The notes: generated from the letters alone by a model not told the origin. A DNA stretch of 64,000 bases from Flavobacterium sp. Leaf82 (GCF_001422725.1 NZ_LMMA01000035.1:62001-126000); one strand, 5' to 3'; positions 7,114 through 17,271 are shown, counted from the first letter of the stretch. Numbers and translations are program-made.

Positions 7114-8712
7114 TTAAATTGTCTTAATCGCCATAATCTTCTCTTCAAAAGTATCTTTAAAGTCTGATTTGCTTTTGATTCTGGTTTTATAGGTATAAAT
7201 TGTAGCTACAGAAAGTTCGAGAAATTCAGCCATTTGACTGCTATCCTGAATTCCTAATCGATACAAAGCAAAAATGCGGAGTTCAGTATTTAAAAGTTCT
7301 CCTTTTTTTACCACACATTTATGATCATTTGGAAATAAATGATTAAAATCAGTCACAAAAGTTGGAAACAATTTCAGGAAGATTTCATCAAACTGATGAA
7401 AAAGGTTCTCCCGTTCTTCCTTCACATTATAACGCTTTAAACTCGCAATAACTTCATCTGTTTTTTTGGTGATGATTTTATGTAGCGTACTTTTCTGGAT
7501 ATGATCTATTTTGTTGATAAAAGCCGAAGTTGCCTTGATAAAATAAGTAATATATTCTTCTTTAATCGCATTTGCTTCACTCAGGCTAATATTCATTTCC
7601 TGAAGCTGCGCGTATGACGATGCCATTATTTTTCGGGCTTTATTTTTTTCTTTTAATTGTTTGAAAATAATAATCGAAAACAAAATAATAATCAATGTTA
7701 AGATCGTTAATAGAATAATGATTTTTTCGAGTTTATCGTTTTTGTCTTTTACATTATTTAATTGCGCTTTCTCGATAATGGGCAAAATAGAAGATATTTC
7801 AATTTTTCTATGCCTTGCATTATAGAAAGTCGCATCATCCATGGCAATATTAATATACTCATTTGCTTTGTCTAAATAACCCATTTTAAAGAGTTCATTG
7901 GCTAAGTTTCTAAGCGCAACAGTTTCTTTAGTCGCATTCTTAACATCGGCAATAGCGGCAAGAGCCAGATATTGAATCGCTTTTTTTGTATATCCGCGTT
8001 CTGAATAGATGTAACCAAGACTAGAAGTTGCAATTCCGTAATAATCCGGTGGTAACTTATAGTTGTTAATCCAGTAACTAAATGCAAATTCAGCACCGCG
8101 CCAATCTTGTTGTTTCAGGCGTTTTAAACTTTCTGCTGCCCAATATTCGTTTGTATTCGTACCAATTAATTCTAAAGCTTTTTGCAAGAAATGATTTCCT
8201 TGTTGTACATAGTGAATATTAAAACGCTGATCCCGGTTATAATCGGCTAAATCATAGTAGGCACGTGCTTTTATAGAATAAAATTCGAATTTATTTCTCT
8301 GGTCCAGTTTTTTATCATCAATAACATTCAAAGTATCAATTGCTTCCTTGAAAAGCCCGGAAGACAGCAATACAAAACCTTCCTTGATTCGGCTTTTAGC
8401 CAGATATTTTGGTTCTTTCAAAACAATGGCTTTGATTTTAGCCTGTTCTAAATAGTAATATGCCGAGTCATATTTAAAAGATTTATACTCTTCAAATAAC
8501 AGCATATAATTCTCATAAAGATGTTCGTTGTTCTGGCTTAAAGTAAACTTTGAGACATTTTTTTTTAAGGCTTCTATTTTACGATATTTCTGTTTTAAGT
8601 AAATATCCTTTTTTAGGAGTACTTTATCTAATTCTTCCAGAACAGGATTTGTCTCCTTCGCAGTCAGAGAAAAACCTGCAATGAAAAAATATAGAATTAC
8701 TATTCTTCGCAT
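7114..8712 (-). CDS. TPR-containing membrane-anchored regulator, DUF6377 type
   Basis: The 532-residue protein has an N-terminal signal sequence, a long helical periplasmic region with TPR-like repeats (about residues 40-310), one transmembrane helix near 325-347 (IIILLTILTLIIILFSIII) and a cytoplasmic coiled segment. It ends in a LuxR-like helix-turn-helix (ELSVATIYTYKTRIKSKS). This is the layout of the Bacteroidota DUF6377 family, found beside SusC/SusD loci. It is transcribed divergently from the PUL, so it is the best candidate for a sensor that reads a glycan signal and switches on the genes from 9197 to 19290. Start: ATG before a clear signal peptide. Confidence 0.8.
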   Translation of the reverse strand: MRRIVILYFFIAGFSLTAKETNPVLEELDKVLLKKDIYLKQKYRKIEALKKNVSKFTLSQNNEHLYENYMLLFEEYKSFKYDSAYYYLEQAKIKAIVLKEPKYLAKSRIKEGFVLLSSGLFKEAIDTLNVIDDKKLDQRNKFEFYSIKARAYYDLADYNRDQRFNIHYVQQGNHFLQKALELIGTNTNEYWAAESLKRLKQQDWRGAEFAFSYWINNYKLPPDYYGIATSSLGYIYSERGYTKKAIQYLALAAIADVKNATKETVALRNLANELFKMGYLDKANEYINIAMDDATFYNARHRKIEISSILPIIEKAQLNNVKDKNDKLEKIIILLTILTLIIILFSIIIFKQLKEKNKARKIMASSYAQLQEMNISLSEANAIKEEYITYFIKATSAFINKIDHIQKSTLHKIITKKTDEVIASLKRYNVKEERENLFHQFDEIFLKLFPTFVTDFNHLFPNDHKCVVKKGELLNTELRIFALYRLGIQDSSQMAEFLELSVATIYTYKTRIKSKSDFKDTFEEKIMAIKTI

Positions 8713-8777
8713 GTTTTTGATTTGGTTTAGGGGTAAAAAATAGGTTTAAGTTCTGTTGTGTTAATTCGTTTTAAATA

Positions 8778-8808
8778 CAAAATTAATTGAAGAGCTGATG
8801 ATTAGCAA
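8778..8808 (-). promoter_or_regulatory. Promoter of the DUF6377 regulator
   Basis: On the minus strand TTG (8808-8806), a 20-base spacer and TAATTTTG (8785-8778) match the Bacteroidota promoter form and would give a 5' leader of about 60 bases. The rest of the 484-base divergent region 8713-9196 should also contain the PUL promoter, but I see no clean TAnnTTTG there in the plus direction. That may mean an activator-dependent promoter. A 65-codon TTG-start frame at 8906-9103 is not convincing. Confidence 0.5.
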
Positions 8809-9196
8809 CTTTTAAAAATTCGGGCAGTTTCATTTCTGGATCTGTCTGGAAAAGCGGAAATAAAGGGTGAAAGTGGTTTTGAAATGTTAAAAGTAGTCTA
8901 ATAACTTGCAATTATACAATAAAAACCAATTAAATATATGTATAGTGAAAAAATATTCTGCTTTAATTTACATATTGTCATTTTTACCATTATTTACATG
9001 CTTTTTTTATCTAAACAGCGTCTTGATTTTTGCTTCTGTAAAAATATTTCAAAATATTGATTTTCAATTATTTAAATCTGAAATTATGCAGATTATATCT
9101 TGATTTTTTACAGATGGTTTTTTTTAGATTTATTTAACATCTAGTTTCGTGCTGTCCTTTTGAAGGATAAAAAAAACTAACAAAAACCAAAATTTT

Positions 9197-9721
9197 ATGA
9201 GATGTAAAAGTATTTACTGGTTAGCTGTCATGATGTGTTTGTTTGCAATTTCCTGCGATAACACAGAAGATGGCAGCTCCGTTGATCCAATCACTATTTA
9301 TGAGAAAGTAAATGGAAATTGGGGATTAACAAACTTGAAAATGGTCGATGACTTTGCAAAAGCAAACAAGATCGAGCCAAGCGAAGAAAACTTGAGTACG
9401 TATTTTAACTACGAAGATTTTAAAATAAAATTCAATGTAGACGAAAAGAACAATCCAACAAGTTATGAAGTTACAGGCAATGTTCCTGCTTTATTTGCCC
9501 CAAAAGGATATTGGCAGTTAAGCTCAGACTTTCAGCCAACAAATCCCGGTAACGCTATAAAAATCTACTTGTATAGCGATGCACAAAAAACGCAAAAAAC
9601 CGATGAGTTAAGATTATCATCAGTTCCGGGCAAAACTGGAGAGATGGAAATCCAGTTATCACGTACTTCCGGCGGAGCAGCGTTTATATCTTATGTATTT
9701 AAATTAAGTGCTATTAATTAA
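9197..9721 (+). CDS. PUL-associated lipoprotein, DUF5004-like
   Basis: The 174-residue protein has a lipoprotein signal with the lipid-attachment Cys at position 20 (LFAISC) followed by a short acidic linker. The mature part looks like a small lipocalin-like beta fold (VNGNWGLTNLKM at the start, YVFKL near the end), as in DUF5004 proteins that accompany SusC/SusD systems. It is the first gene after the divergent control region. It is expected at the outer membrane and might bind glycan at the surface, but no binding site is evident. Family assignment rests on recall of the pattern. Confidence 0.6.
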   Translation: MRCKSIYWLAVMMCLFAISCDNTEDGSSVDPITIYEKVNGNWGLTNLKMVDDFAKANKIEPSEENLSTYFNYEDFKIKFNVDEKNNPTSYEVTGNVPALFAPKGYWQLSSDFQPTNPGNAIKIYLYSDAQKTQKTDELRLSSVPGKTGEMEIQLSRTSGGAAFISYVFKLSAIN

Positions 9722-9813
9722 AAAGTAATATGAAGCCGCTGTGATTCTGTGTTGTAAAAAACGGAATTATAAGCCGCGAGCCATATTCCGTTAAAAATAA
9801 ATATTATCTACGT

Positions 9814-10896
9814 ATGAAAAAATTTATATATACAATTATACTTTCCCTTATGCTGGCTCCAAATTTTTTGCAGGCGCAAGAAACTGCAGGAGCTGTGGGG
9901 AGTATGTCATCATTTCCTGTAGTGTACAAATATGATGAAAAAGTAACCTGGTTTTTTGATTTGTCCGCAACAACATTTGCTGAGAATGAAGAGGTTTACA
10001 TGTGGATCTGGTCACCATCTGAACCTGATGCGGGACATTGGGAAAACTCATCTGATTTTGCCAAACTAACGCATGTAAAAGATAAAATCTGGAGTTTTAC
10101 ATTGACCCCAACAGAATATTTTTCTAAAACTGTAGCGCAAATTGCTGCAAGTGACGGTTTTTGGTTTCGTTTAAAAAACAAAAACGGATCAAAACAAAGC
10201 GAAGTGGCGAATATGACTTATACTGATTTTTCTTCCTTTTACACGGCTAATGAGCTGATCAGAGCTTATCCAACCAAACCAACAATTGATAAAGGTGTAA
10301 GCATTTTGTTTAATGCTAATCTGGCTCCGGGATTTGCAGGAGCAACAAGTGTGCACATACACAGCGGACTAAACGATTGGGATGTTCAGCAAATGTATGA
10401 AGCTTCGAAACCTGAAATTGCAGAAAAAACAAAACTAAAAGATTTAGGAAACGGTTTTTATAAAATGGACTTAGTTCCTAAGGATTATTATAATACACCG
10501 GACGGTTACGTGATGGAAAACCTTGTTTTTTTAATGGTAAAAGACAATTGGGCAGGCACAATACCGGATCAGGTTTTATATGCGGGAGCTTATGTACCGC
10601 CACCGCCACCGGTTTTTGGATTTTTCCCTTTACAAATTAGCCAAAAAGATTTTCTTGGCATGTCCAGAAAAAATAATGAGTCGGGTGTAAACAAATTAAT
10701 CTACAAGATTACAGCCGGAAGCAAAGTAATTTCTGGTGAGTTTACCGGAGGAACGGCTGAGATAAAAGGATTTGTCAACTTGGTTTCAGAGCTTAAGGAT
10801 GTTCCAAATTTAAGTGAAATACATGTTTTGGTAAAAGACAATAAAGACAAAACAATTTCGGACACTACAATCCCTCTTAAAACTTTAGACAAATAA
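9814..10896 (+). CDS. Secreted PUL protein with two tandem beta-domains, function unknown
   Basis: The 360-residue protein has a type I signal peptide ending LQAQ. Two similar segments follow. The first (about 25-145) contains WFFDLSATTF, LTPTEYFSKT and FWFRLKNKNGS; the second (about 160-265) contains ILFNANLAPGF, LVPKDYYNTP and LVFLMVKDNWAG. The order and spacing imply an internal duplication of an E-set/Ig-like domain, such as those that bind starch. A proline run (PPPPP) links to a C-terminal ~90-residue piece. It has no lipobox, so it may be periplasmic, exported, or held by partners. Its place between the lipoprotein and SusC suggests a glycan-binding role. Confidence 0.55.
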   Translation: MKKFIYTIILSLMLAPNFLQAQETAGAVGSMSSFPVVYKYDEKVTWFFDLSATTFAENEEVYMWIWSPSEPDAGHWENSSDFAKLTHVKDKIWSFTLTPTEYFSKTVAQIAASDGFWFRLKNKNGSKQSEVANMTYTDFSSFYTANELIRAYPTKPTIDKGVSILFNANLAPGFAGATSVHIHSGLNDWDVQQMYEASKPEIAEKTKLKDLGNGFYKMDLVPKDYYNTPDGYVMENLVFLMVKDNWAGTIPDQVLYAGAYVPPPPPVFGFFPLQISQKDFLGMSRKNNESGVNKLIYKITAGSKVISGEFTGGTAEIKGFVNLVSELKDVPNLSEIHVLVKDNKDKTISDTTIPLKTLDK

Positions 10897-11015
10897 TTCA
10901 AGATTAAATTAAACATCAATTCTAATGAAATGAGCATAACCAAAATTGGTCATAATAGGCTAATAGTGGATGTGCGAATTACATATGACCGATAAAAAAC
11001 AATAAATAACTACAT

Positions 11016-14000
11016 ATGAATAGTAAAAATAAAAAAATAGTCCTGCATCAAATGTGGACTACTAAAAATGTGGTATTCATGATTTTCATGCTTTTTCTTT
11101 CGGCAGGAATGTTTGCTCAGGAAAAAAAGCAGGTATCAGGTACCGTTTATGATAATACAGGAAGTGTATTGCCGGGAGCAACGGTAATCGAAGTTGGTAC
11201 TAAAAACGCAACCACTACAGATTTTGACGGTAAATTTTCGTTATCTGTAGCCGTAGGAGGTTCTATCGAAGTTTCGTTTATTGGTTCAACAAATCAAAAA
11301 GTTCTAATAACGGCAGCTACAAAACCTAATATTGATGTTCGTTTGCAAAATGACGGTTATATGCTTGCAGAGGTTCAGGTAGTTTCTGTAGGGTACGGAA
11401 CACAAAAGAAATCAGATTTAACAGGAGCAATTTCAAGTGTAAAAGCAGATGATTTAGTAAAAGGAACAATATCTTCTACAGAGCAGGTTTTACAAGGAAA
11501 AGTAGCTGGATTGAATATTATTCATCCTTCTGGAGATCCTTCTGCAGCTTCAACGATTCGCTTGCGCGGAGGAACATCCTTAACAGCAAGCAACAGTCCG
11601 CTTATCGTGGTTGATGGTATTGCCGGAGTCGACATTAATATCGTTCAGCCATCAGATATTAAATCTGTAGATGTGCTAAAAGATGCATCGGCTACAGCCA
11701 TATATGGTTCAAGAGGAGCAAACGGGGTTATTATCATTACTACAAAATCCGGTACAAAAGGAGTTTCTGTTACTTACAGCGGTTTATCAAGCGTAGGTTA
11801 TGTAACGGATAATCTGGATCTTTTATCTGCAAACCAATGGAGAAATTATGTGCGTTCTACCGGAAATAAAGATGCTGTAGATTATGGCGGAAATACAAAC
11901 TGGCAAAAAGCATTGCAGCAAACAGCTATTTCGCAATCGCATACTTTGAGTATCAATTCAGGAAAAACTGATAGTGGTTTCAGAACTTCACTTTCTTACC
12001 TGAATAATGAAGGCGTTATAAAATCTACGGGACTTGAAAGATTAAGCGGAAATATTAATGCATATCAATATCTTGGAGATAATAAAGAGGTGAAATTTGA
12101 TATGGGTTTATTTGCCAATGTTGACAAATGGCATCCGTTAGATTACAGGATTTTTGAACGTTCTTATAATCTAAATCCAACCATTCCGGTTTATGATGCA
12201 AACGGAAAATTTTCATCTGTTTCAGGAACGCTTTACGAAAATCCTGTTGAAATTTTGACCAACAGAACGGTTGATAACGAAAGACACAGATTGTTGGGTT
12301 ACTTTAAAACAGAAGTAAAATTTTTAAAAGATTTTCTTGCTGTAGCGAATATATCTTATGAACACAACGCGGTAAAAGGAAGTACTTACAAACCAAGTTA
12401 TGCTGTTCTGGAAGGAATTACAGAAAACGGTTATGCTCAAAAAACATATGCAGAGTTTGCAAATGCACAAGGAGAATTGTATATAAATTATAATAAAGTA
12501 ATTGATAAACACACTATTGGTGCGCTTGCCGGATATTCTTATTTAGAGAATATTTATGAAGGTTTTGGAGCACAACGAAGTGGTTTTGTTACTGATGCTT
12601 TTAGTTACAACAATCTTGGTGCAGGATATAATTACCGTTTAGGCGATGTGTATTCTTATAAAGGAAAATCGAATTTAGTTTCATTTTATGCACGTGCCAA
12701 TTATTCGTATGATGGGAAATATTTGCTAACCGGTACGGTAAGAAGAGATGGTTCAAGCCGTTTTGGAGAAAATAATAAATGGGGAACATTTCCATCTGCT
12801 TCTGTGGCCTGGAAATTGTCAAGCGAAGAATTTATGAGTAACACAAAAGGCTGGCTGGACAATCTTAAATTTAGAGTTGGTTATGGAGTTACAGGAAATC
12901 AGGACGGAATTGGCGAATACAAATCGCTTTCGATCTTAGGAGTTGGAAATGATAGTTACTATGATCCAACTACAGGAACATGGAGTTTGGCATATTCACC
13001 AAAACAAAACCCGAATCCGGACTTAAAATGGGAATCAACAAAACAACTAAACATTGGTGTAGATTTTAGTTTATTCAACAGGATTACAGGTTCATTCGAA
13101 TATTATTCTAAAAACACAGATGATTTATTGTATACTTATGAGGTTCCTCAGCCTCCGTATTTAGTGGGAACTATGCTGGCAAACGTAGGTGAAATGTCTA
13201 ATAAAGGAGTTGAACTTACATTGAATGCTGACATCATAAAAGGCGATAAATTCTCGTGGAATGCTAATTTAACTTTAGGACACAACGTTCAAAAAATCGA
13301 AAAATTATCAAATCCAACTTATAAAACGGATGTTATTTACAGCGGTTCGCTCCACGGATTAGCAGGAATGTCCGGACAATATTCTCAAATTATTGCCGAA
13401 GGTTATGCTGTTGGAACTTTCTGGGGTTTTGAAAGTGCCGGACTTGGAGCAGATGGTAAAATGTTGTACTACAATGCTGCCGGAGAAAAAGTACTGGATA
13501 ACGCTTTGGTCGATGCTGATAAAAGAGATTTAGGAAATGTACAACCGGATTTGACAATGGGTGTTGGAATGAATTTTTCTTACGGAAATTTTGATCTTGG
13601 CGTTTCAGGATACGGAATGTTTGGTCAAAAAGCATTGAATGCAACAAACATGATGCTGAACGATCCTAACAGATTACCAACTTTTAATGTTCCGGATGAT
13701 TTTCTTGGCAGCGGCATAACATCTGCACCAAAATATTCTAGTTATTGGATCGAAGATGCTTCATTCTTCAGGCTTCAAACAGTTTCAGTAGGATATACTT
13801 TACCTTTAAAATACAAAAGCTCAAAACTTAGAATTTATCTTATGGGAGAAAATCTTGCCGTATTTACAAGTTACAAAGGTGTAGATCCTGAGATTGGTTT
13901 AAATGCACAAGACGGAATTAATCAAACCGGAAAATTGGATGAAACTGGCTTAGCAGCTCCGGGAATCGACAGATATAATAATTATCCTAGGCCAACAACA

Positions 14001-14036
14001 ATTTCTGTTGGATTAAATTTTACGCTAAACAACTAA
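11016..14036 (+). CDS. SusC/RagA family TonB-linked outer membrane protein
   Basis: This 1006-residue TonB-dependent transporter imports oligosaccharides with its SusD partner. It has a signal peptide (cleavage near MFAQ), a carboxypeptidase-regulatory-like beta domain (VSGTVYDNTGSVLPGATV, about 40-115), a plug domain with VVSVGYGTQKKSDLTGAISS and the family hallmark SRGANGVIIITTKSG, then a long beta-barrel ending in SVGLNFTLNN. It lies 24 bases before the SusD gene. Size and ends are complete. Confidence 0.95.
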   Translation: MNSKNKKIVLHQMWTTKNVVFMIFMLFLSAGMFAQEKKQVSGTVYDNTGSVLPGATVIEVGTKNATTTDFDGKFSLSVAVGGSIEVSFIGSTNQKVLITAATKPNIDVRLQNDGYMLAEVQVVSVGYGTQKKSDLTGAISSVKADDLVKGTISSTEQVLQGKVAGLNIIHPSGDPSAASTIRLRGGTSLTASNSPLIVVDGIAGVDINIVQPSDIKSVDVLKDASATAIYGSRGANGVIIITTKSGTKGVSVTYSGLSSVGYVTDNLDLLSANQWRNYVRSTGNKDAVDYGGNTNWQKALQQTAISQSHTLSINSGKTDSGFRTSLSYLNNEGVIKSTGLERLSGNINAYQYLGDNKEVKFDMGLFANVDKWHPLDYRIFERSYNLNPTIPVYDANGKFSSVSGTLYENPVEILTNRTVDNERHRLLGYFKTEVKFLKDFLAVANISYEHNAVKGSTYKPSYAVLEGITENGYAQKTYAEFANAQGELYINYNKVIDKHTIGALAGYSYLENIYEGFGAQRSGFVTDAFSYNNLGAGYNYRLGDVYSYKGKSNLVSFYARANYSYDGKYLLTGTVRRDGSSRFGENNKWGTFPSASVAWKLSSEEFMSNTKGWLDNLKFRVGYGVTGNQDGIGEYKSLSILGVGNDSYYDPTTGTWSLAYSPKQNPNPDLKWESTKQLNIGVDFSLFNRITGSFEYYSKNTDDLLYTYEVPQPPYLVGTMLANVGEMSNKGVELTLNADIIKGDKFSWNANLTLGHNVQKIEKLSNPTYKTDVIYSGSLHGLAGMSGQYSQIIAEGYAVGTFWGFESAGLGADGKMLYYNAAGEKVLDNALVDADKRDLGNVQPDLTMGVGMNFSYGNFDLGVSGYGMFGQKALNATNMMLNDPNRLPTFNVPDDFLGSGITSAPKYSSYWIEDASFFRLQTVSVGYTLPLKYKSSKLRIYLMGENLAVFTSYKGVDPEIGLNAQDGINQTGKLDETGLAAPGIDRYNNYPRPTTISVGLNFTLNN

Positions 14037-14060
14037 GCGATTAACTCAAAAATATAGAAA

Positions 14061-15566
14061 ATGAAAATCAAAATAACAGCGGCAATATTAATGAGCATGC
14101 TTTTTACGATATCATGTACCAATTTAAATGAAGATTTATATGATAAAGTTGAAGATGGAAATTTTGGAAACACTCCAAAAGAAGTTGATGCATTAGTTGG
14201 CGGAGCTTATTCCTCCTTAAGAGGGTTTGCAGATGGAATCTCTAATAATTATCCAACCTCTGAGTATGTGTTCTTTTTAAACGAAACCGTATCAGACGAA
14301 GCCACAATCCCAACAAGAGGTACAAACTGGTACGATGGCGGTCAATATCAGGATGCACAAAAACATACCTGGAAAACAGATAATCGTTTGATCCTTTCGG
14401 CTTGGCGTTACAATTATACCGGAATCGCCAAGATCAATTCGATCATTTATCAGGTAGATAAATCATCTTTGACAGATGCGGCAAAAGCACCAATTTATGC
14501 AGAGTTAAAAGCATTAAGAGCTTATTATTACTATAATCTTCTGGATTTATTTGGTAATGTGCCAATTGTAGTAAATTTTGAAGACACCTCTTTGCCATCA
14601 AATTCTACCAGAAAGCAAGTATATGATTTTGTTGAAAAAGAATTACTGGATGCTATTCCGCATTTAAATTCAAGTATTGTGTATTCTAAATTTACAAAAA
14701 ACGTAGCCTATTCTTTATTAGCGAGATTGTATCTAAACTCAGAAGCTTTTATTGGTACAGCGCGTTGGCAGGATTGCATCAATATGTGCCAGAAAGTTAC
14801 AGGTTATACTTTAACGCCTGACTTTTTTGCCAATTTTGCGACACAAAACGAAAAGTCACCAGAGATAATATTTGCAATTCCTTACGATCAAAAAGCAGGA
14901 ACAGTAGGTAATTATATGAACTCAATGTCTTGTCATTACCTGCACAAACTGACTATTTCTGCCGGAGGAAATGACTATCCGTGGAGTGCGAACGGAATGT
15001 GTGCACAACCCGGGGTTTACTCGGCTTTTGCTGAAACAGATAAAAGAAGAAAATGTATGGTTGCGGGCGACCAAATTAATCTGGCTACAGGTCAGGTTAT
15101 TGTAATGGATAACGGGGAACCGCTTACTTATACAGAAGAAGTGACAAGTGTTGCTGACGCCAAAGAAAATCAGGGAGTTCGTTTAGGAAAATACGAAATG
15201 AAAGCCGGAGAACAATGGGAACGTGATCACGATTTTGTCTTGATTCGTTATGCTGAAATTTTAATGATGCAAGCCGAATGTTACGTTCGCTTAGGATCTG
15301 CAGATTTGGCAAAACCTTTTTTACAACAAATTACAGCACGTGCCGGAGAAGAAATGCCTGCAACAATCGATCTTAATTTTATAGATAAAGAATTGCTTAA
15401 GGAATTTACTTTTGAAGGAAGAAGAAGAACTGATAACATTCGTTTTGGAACATTCTTTCAATCCTGGTGGGAAAAAGGACCAACGGAGAAATACAGGGCT
15501 ATTTTCCCAATCCCGAGCACCGTTTTAACGACCAATAAAAACCTGGTACAGAATCCTGGGTATTAG
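14061..15566 (+). CDS. SusD/RagB family nutrient-binding outer membrane lipoprotein
   Basis: The 501-residue lipoprotein has its lipid-attachment Cys at residue 19 (LFTISC). It carries the usual SusD features: the N-terminal NLNEDLYDKV segment, TPR-like helices with AELKALRAYYYYNLLDLFGNVP, and the C-terminal RYAEILMMQAECYVRLG plus EFTFEGRRRTDNIRFG. It caps the SusC barrel and binds the glycan at the cell surface. A strong hairpin follows it, so transcription of the two downstream hydrolases may be lower or start separately. Confidence 0.95.
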   Translation: MKIKITAAILMSMLFTISCTNLNEDLYDKVEDGNFGNTPKEVDALVGGAYSSLRGFADGISNNYPTSEYVFFLNETVSDEATIPTRGTNWYDGGQYQDAQKHTWKTDNRLILSAWRYNYTGIAKINSIIYQVDKSSLTDAAKAPIYAELKALRAYYYYNLLDLFGNVPIVVNFEDTSLPSNSTRKQVYDFVEKELLDAIPHLNSSIVYSKFTKNVAYSLLARLYLNSEAFIGTARWQDCINMCQKVTGYTLTPDFFANFATQNEKSPEIIFAIPYDQKAGTVGNYMNSMSCHYLHKLTISAGGNDYPWSANGMCAQPGVYSAFAETDKRRKCMVAGDQINLATGQVIVMDNGEPLTYTEEVTSVADAKENQGVRLGKYEMKAGEQWERDHDFVLIRYAEILMMQAECYVRLGSADLAKPFLQQITARAGEEMPATIDLNFIDKELLKEFTFEGRRRTDNIRFGTFFQSWWEKGPTEKYRAIFPIPSTVLTTNKNLVQNPGY

Positions 15567-15577
15567 GTTATTGAATG

Positions 15578-15622
15578 TCAGTCTTCTATGTTGGTTAGTC
15601 GTAGAAGGCTGACATATTTTTA
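15578..15622 (+). terminator. Hairpin after susD
   Basis: TGTCAGTCTTCTA and TAGAAGGCTGACA pair over 13 positions with one G-T pair, followed by ATATTTTTAAAT. It could terminate or attenuate transcription between susD and the hydrolase genes, or protect the susCD message. Confidence 0.6.
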
Positions 15623-15659
15623 AATATATTTAATTCAACAGAGCTGTATTTGTGAAAAA

Positions 15660-15940
15660 AATATTTAACACATAGAAACATAGAATTTTTTTATTTACAA
15701 AATAGAATGGAAAAAGAAACTCATTTCTTACACATAGCTATGTTTGTTCATGCAAGTGAAACGCCTTTTTTCTAAGTTTTAAAAGCTATGTGTCTATGTG
15801 TTAAAATGATTAAAAAAAAATGTTTCATGCAGATTTTACAGATTAAAGCAGATCCAATTTAGATTTAGTTATAATTAATCTGCGCGAAATAATAGAATCA
15901 CACTGTTAGGAAATAAAATAAGAAATCCTTTTTAATCCTG
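15660..15940. repeat. Inverted-repeat intergenic element between susD and the GH gene
   Basis: The arms TTTAACACATAGA...ACATAG near 15664 and CTATGTGTCTATGTGTTAAA near 15786-15805 are inverted, with a further CATAGCTATG palindrome between. After that comes AT-rich sequence of the kind often scattered in Flavobacterium spacers (CAGATTTTACAGATTAAAG). The 435-base gap 15567-16001 holds no gene that I can support and no clear TAnnTTTG box. Confidence 0.5.
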
Positions 15941-16001
15941 TAATCAGTGGCAAAAAAAGAAGAATATCACAAGCCAGTCATAAAGTAAATTATACATCAA
16001 T

Positions 16002-17246
16002 ATGAAAAGATCTATCACATTATTGTTTTTTGGGATCCTGAATATTTTAGTCGCCACAAGTTGCAGCAGCGATGACAAAAATTCTGATAAACCTACAGAA
16101 CCGGAAACAATTGAACCTATTGCGATTGAAAAAACAAATAGCACCAAAATTTATGTTCATTATATGCCTTGGTTTGAAACCAATGAAAGTAGTGCCGATA
16201 AAAAATGGGGATATCACTGGACAATGGCCAACAAAAATCCAAACAACATTGGCGCAAACAATCGCAGGGAAATTGCGTCTTATTATTATCCGCTAATTGG
16301 TCCTTATCATTCAGGCGATAAAAATGTGATCGAAAATCATTTACTATTGATGAAATATTCAGGAATCGATGGTCTTTTGATCGATTGGTATGGCACTTTT
16401 GATGTAAACGATTATCGAATGGTAAAAGAAAATACAGAAGAGCTTATCGCCATGCTCGACAAAGTAGGATTAGAATATGCAATTGTTTACGAAGATCGAT
16501 TTTTGCCAAATGTCGTAAATGCAGGAAAAGCAATTTCGGTTACCGGAGCTGCAAAAACCGATTTAGCCTATTTGCAGAATAATTATTTTGATGATAAAAA
16601 TTATATCAAAATAAACGGAAAACCATTGCTGCTTAATTTTGGACCAATTGTATTGCAAACACCTGCCGAATGGACAAACGTTTTTAATACGCTGACCACA
16701 AAACCTACTTTTTTAACCCTTTGGAATGAATCTGCAGATGCAGGAGATAATGCCTCCGGAGAATATGCGTGGGTTTATAAAAACAATAGCTATCTGACTA
16801 ATTTCTATACCAATAACAAACCAAAATCAGCTGTTGCAATGGGAAGTGCTTATCCGGGTTTTAAAGATTTTTATGCCGAAGGTGGAGGCGGAGCTGCAAT
16901 AGGATGGACAATAGAACACAATAGCGGAGCAACGCTTGATGAAACACTTTCTCTGGCTAAAAATGCGAATTTAAATTACCTGCAACTCATTACCTGGAAT
17001 GACTTTGGAGAAGGAACAATGTTCGAACCAACAGCAGAATTTGGTTATACTTATATTGAAAAAGTAAAAGCATTTGCGGGCGTAAAAAGCACCGAAAGTG
17101 TTTTTCCGGATATAAGTGCAATGTATAATCTGCGAATACAAAAGAAAGGCAATGCCGATGCCCAGAAAAAATTAGATCAGGCTTTTAATTATTTTGTTTC
17201 CATGCAGCCTGCAAAAGCAAAACAGTTACTAAACGAAATTAAATAA
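16002..17246 (+). CDS. Glycoside hydrolase family 71/99-like lipoprotein
   Basis: The 414-residue lipoprotein has its Cys at residue 21 (VATSC) followed by an acidic linker. The rest is a (beta/alpha)8-type domain of the GH71/GH99-like group: KIYVHYMPWFE at the start, GIDGLLIDWYG, AIVYEDRF, and ITWNDFGEGTMFEP with D334 and E337. In GH99 endo-alpha-mannosidases the matching stretch carries two Glu; here the first is Asp. GH71 members are alpha-1,3-glucanases. An endo-acting alpha-glycanase at the surface is a reasonable inference; the linkage is not decided. It is followed by the GH97 gene 25 bases later, almost surely in one transcript. Confidence 0.7.
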   Translation: MKRSITLLFFGILNILVATSCSSDDKNSDKPTEPETIEPIAIEKTNSTKIYVHYMPWFETNESSADKKWGYHWTMANKNPNNIGANNRREIASYYYPLIGPYHSGDKNVIENHLLLMKYSGIDGLLIDWYGTFDVNDYRMVKENTEELIAMLDKVGLEYAIVYEDRFLPNVVNAGKAISVTGAAKTDLAYLQNNYFDDKNYIKINGKPLLLNFGPIVLQTPAEWTNVFNTLTTKPTFLTLWNESADAGDNASGEYAWVYKNNSYLTNFYTNNKPKSAVAMGSAYPGFKDFYAEGGGGAAIGWTIEHNSGATLDETLSLAKNANLNYLQLITWNDFGEGTMFEPTAEFGYTYIEKVKAFAGVKSTESVFPDISAMYNLRIQKKGNADAQKKLDQAFNYFVSMQPAKAKQLLNEIK

Positions 17247-17271
17247 GAGTTGTAATTAATACAATTAAATA

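Noticed and set aside
8906..9103. 65-codon plus-strand frame upstream of the PUL
   Set aside because: It needs a TTG start, is AT-driven Ile/Phe-rich sequence and lies in the expected control region.
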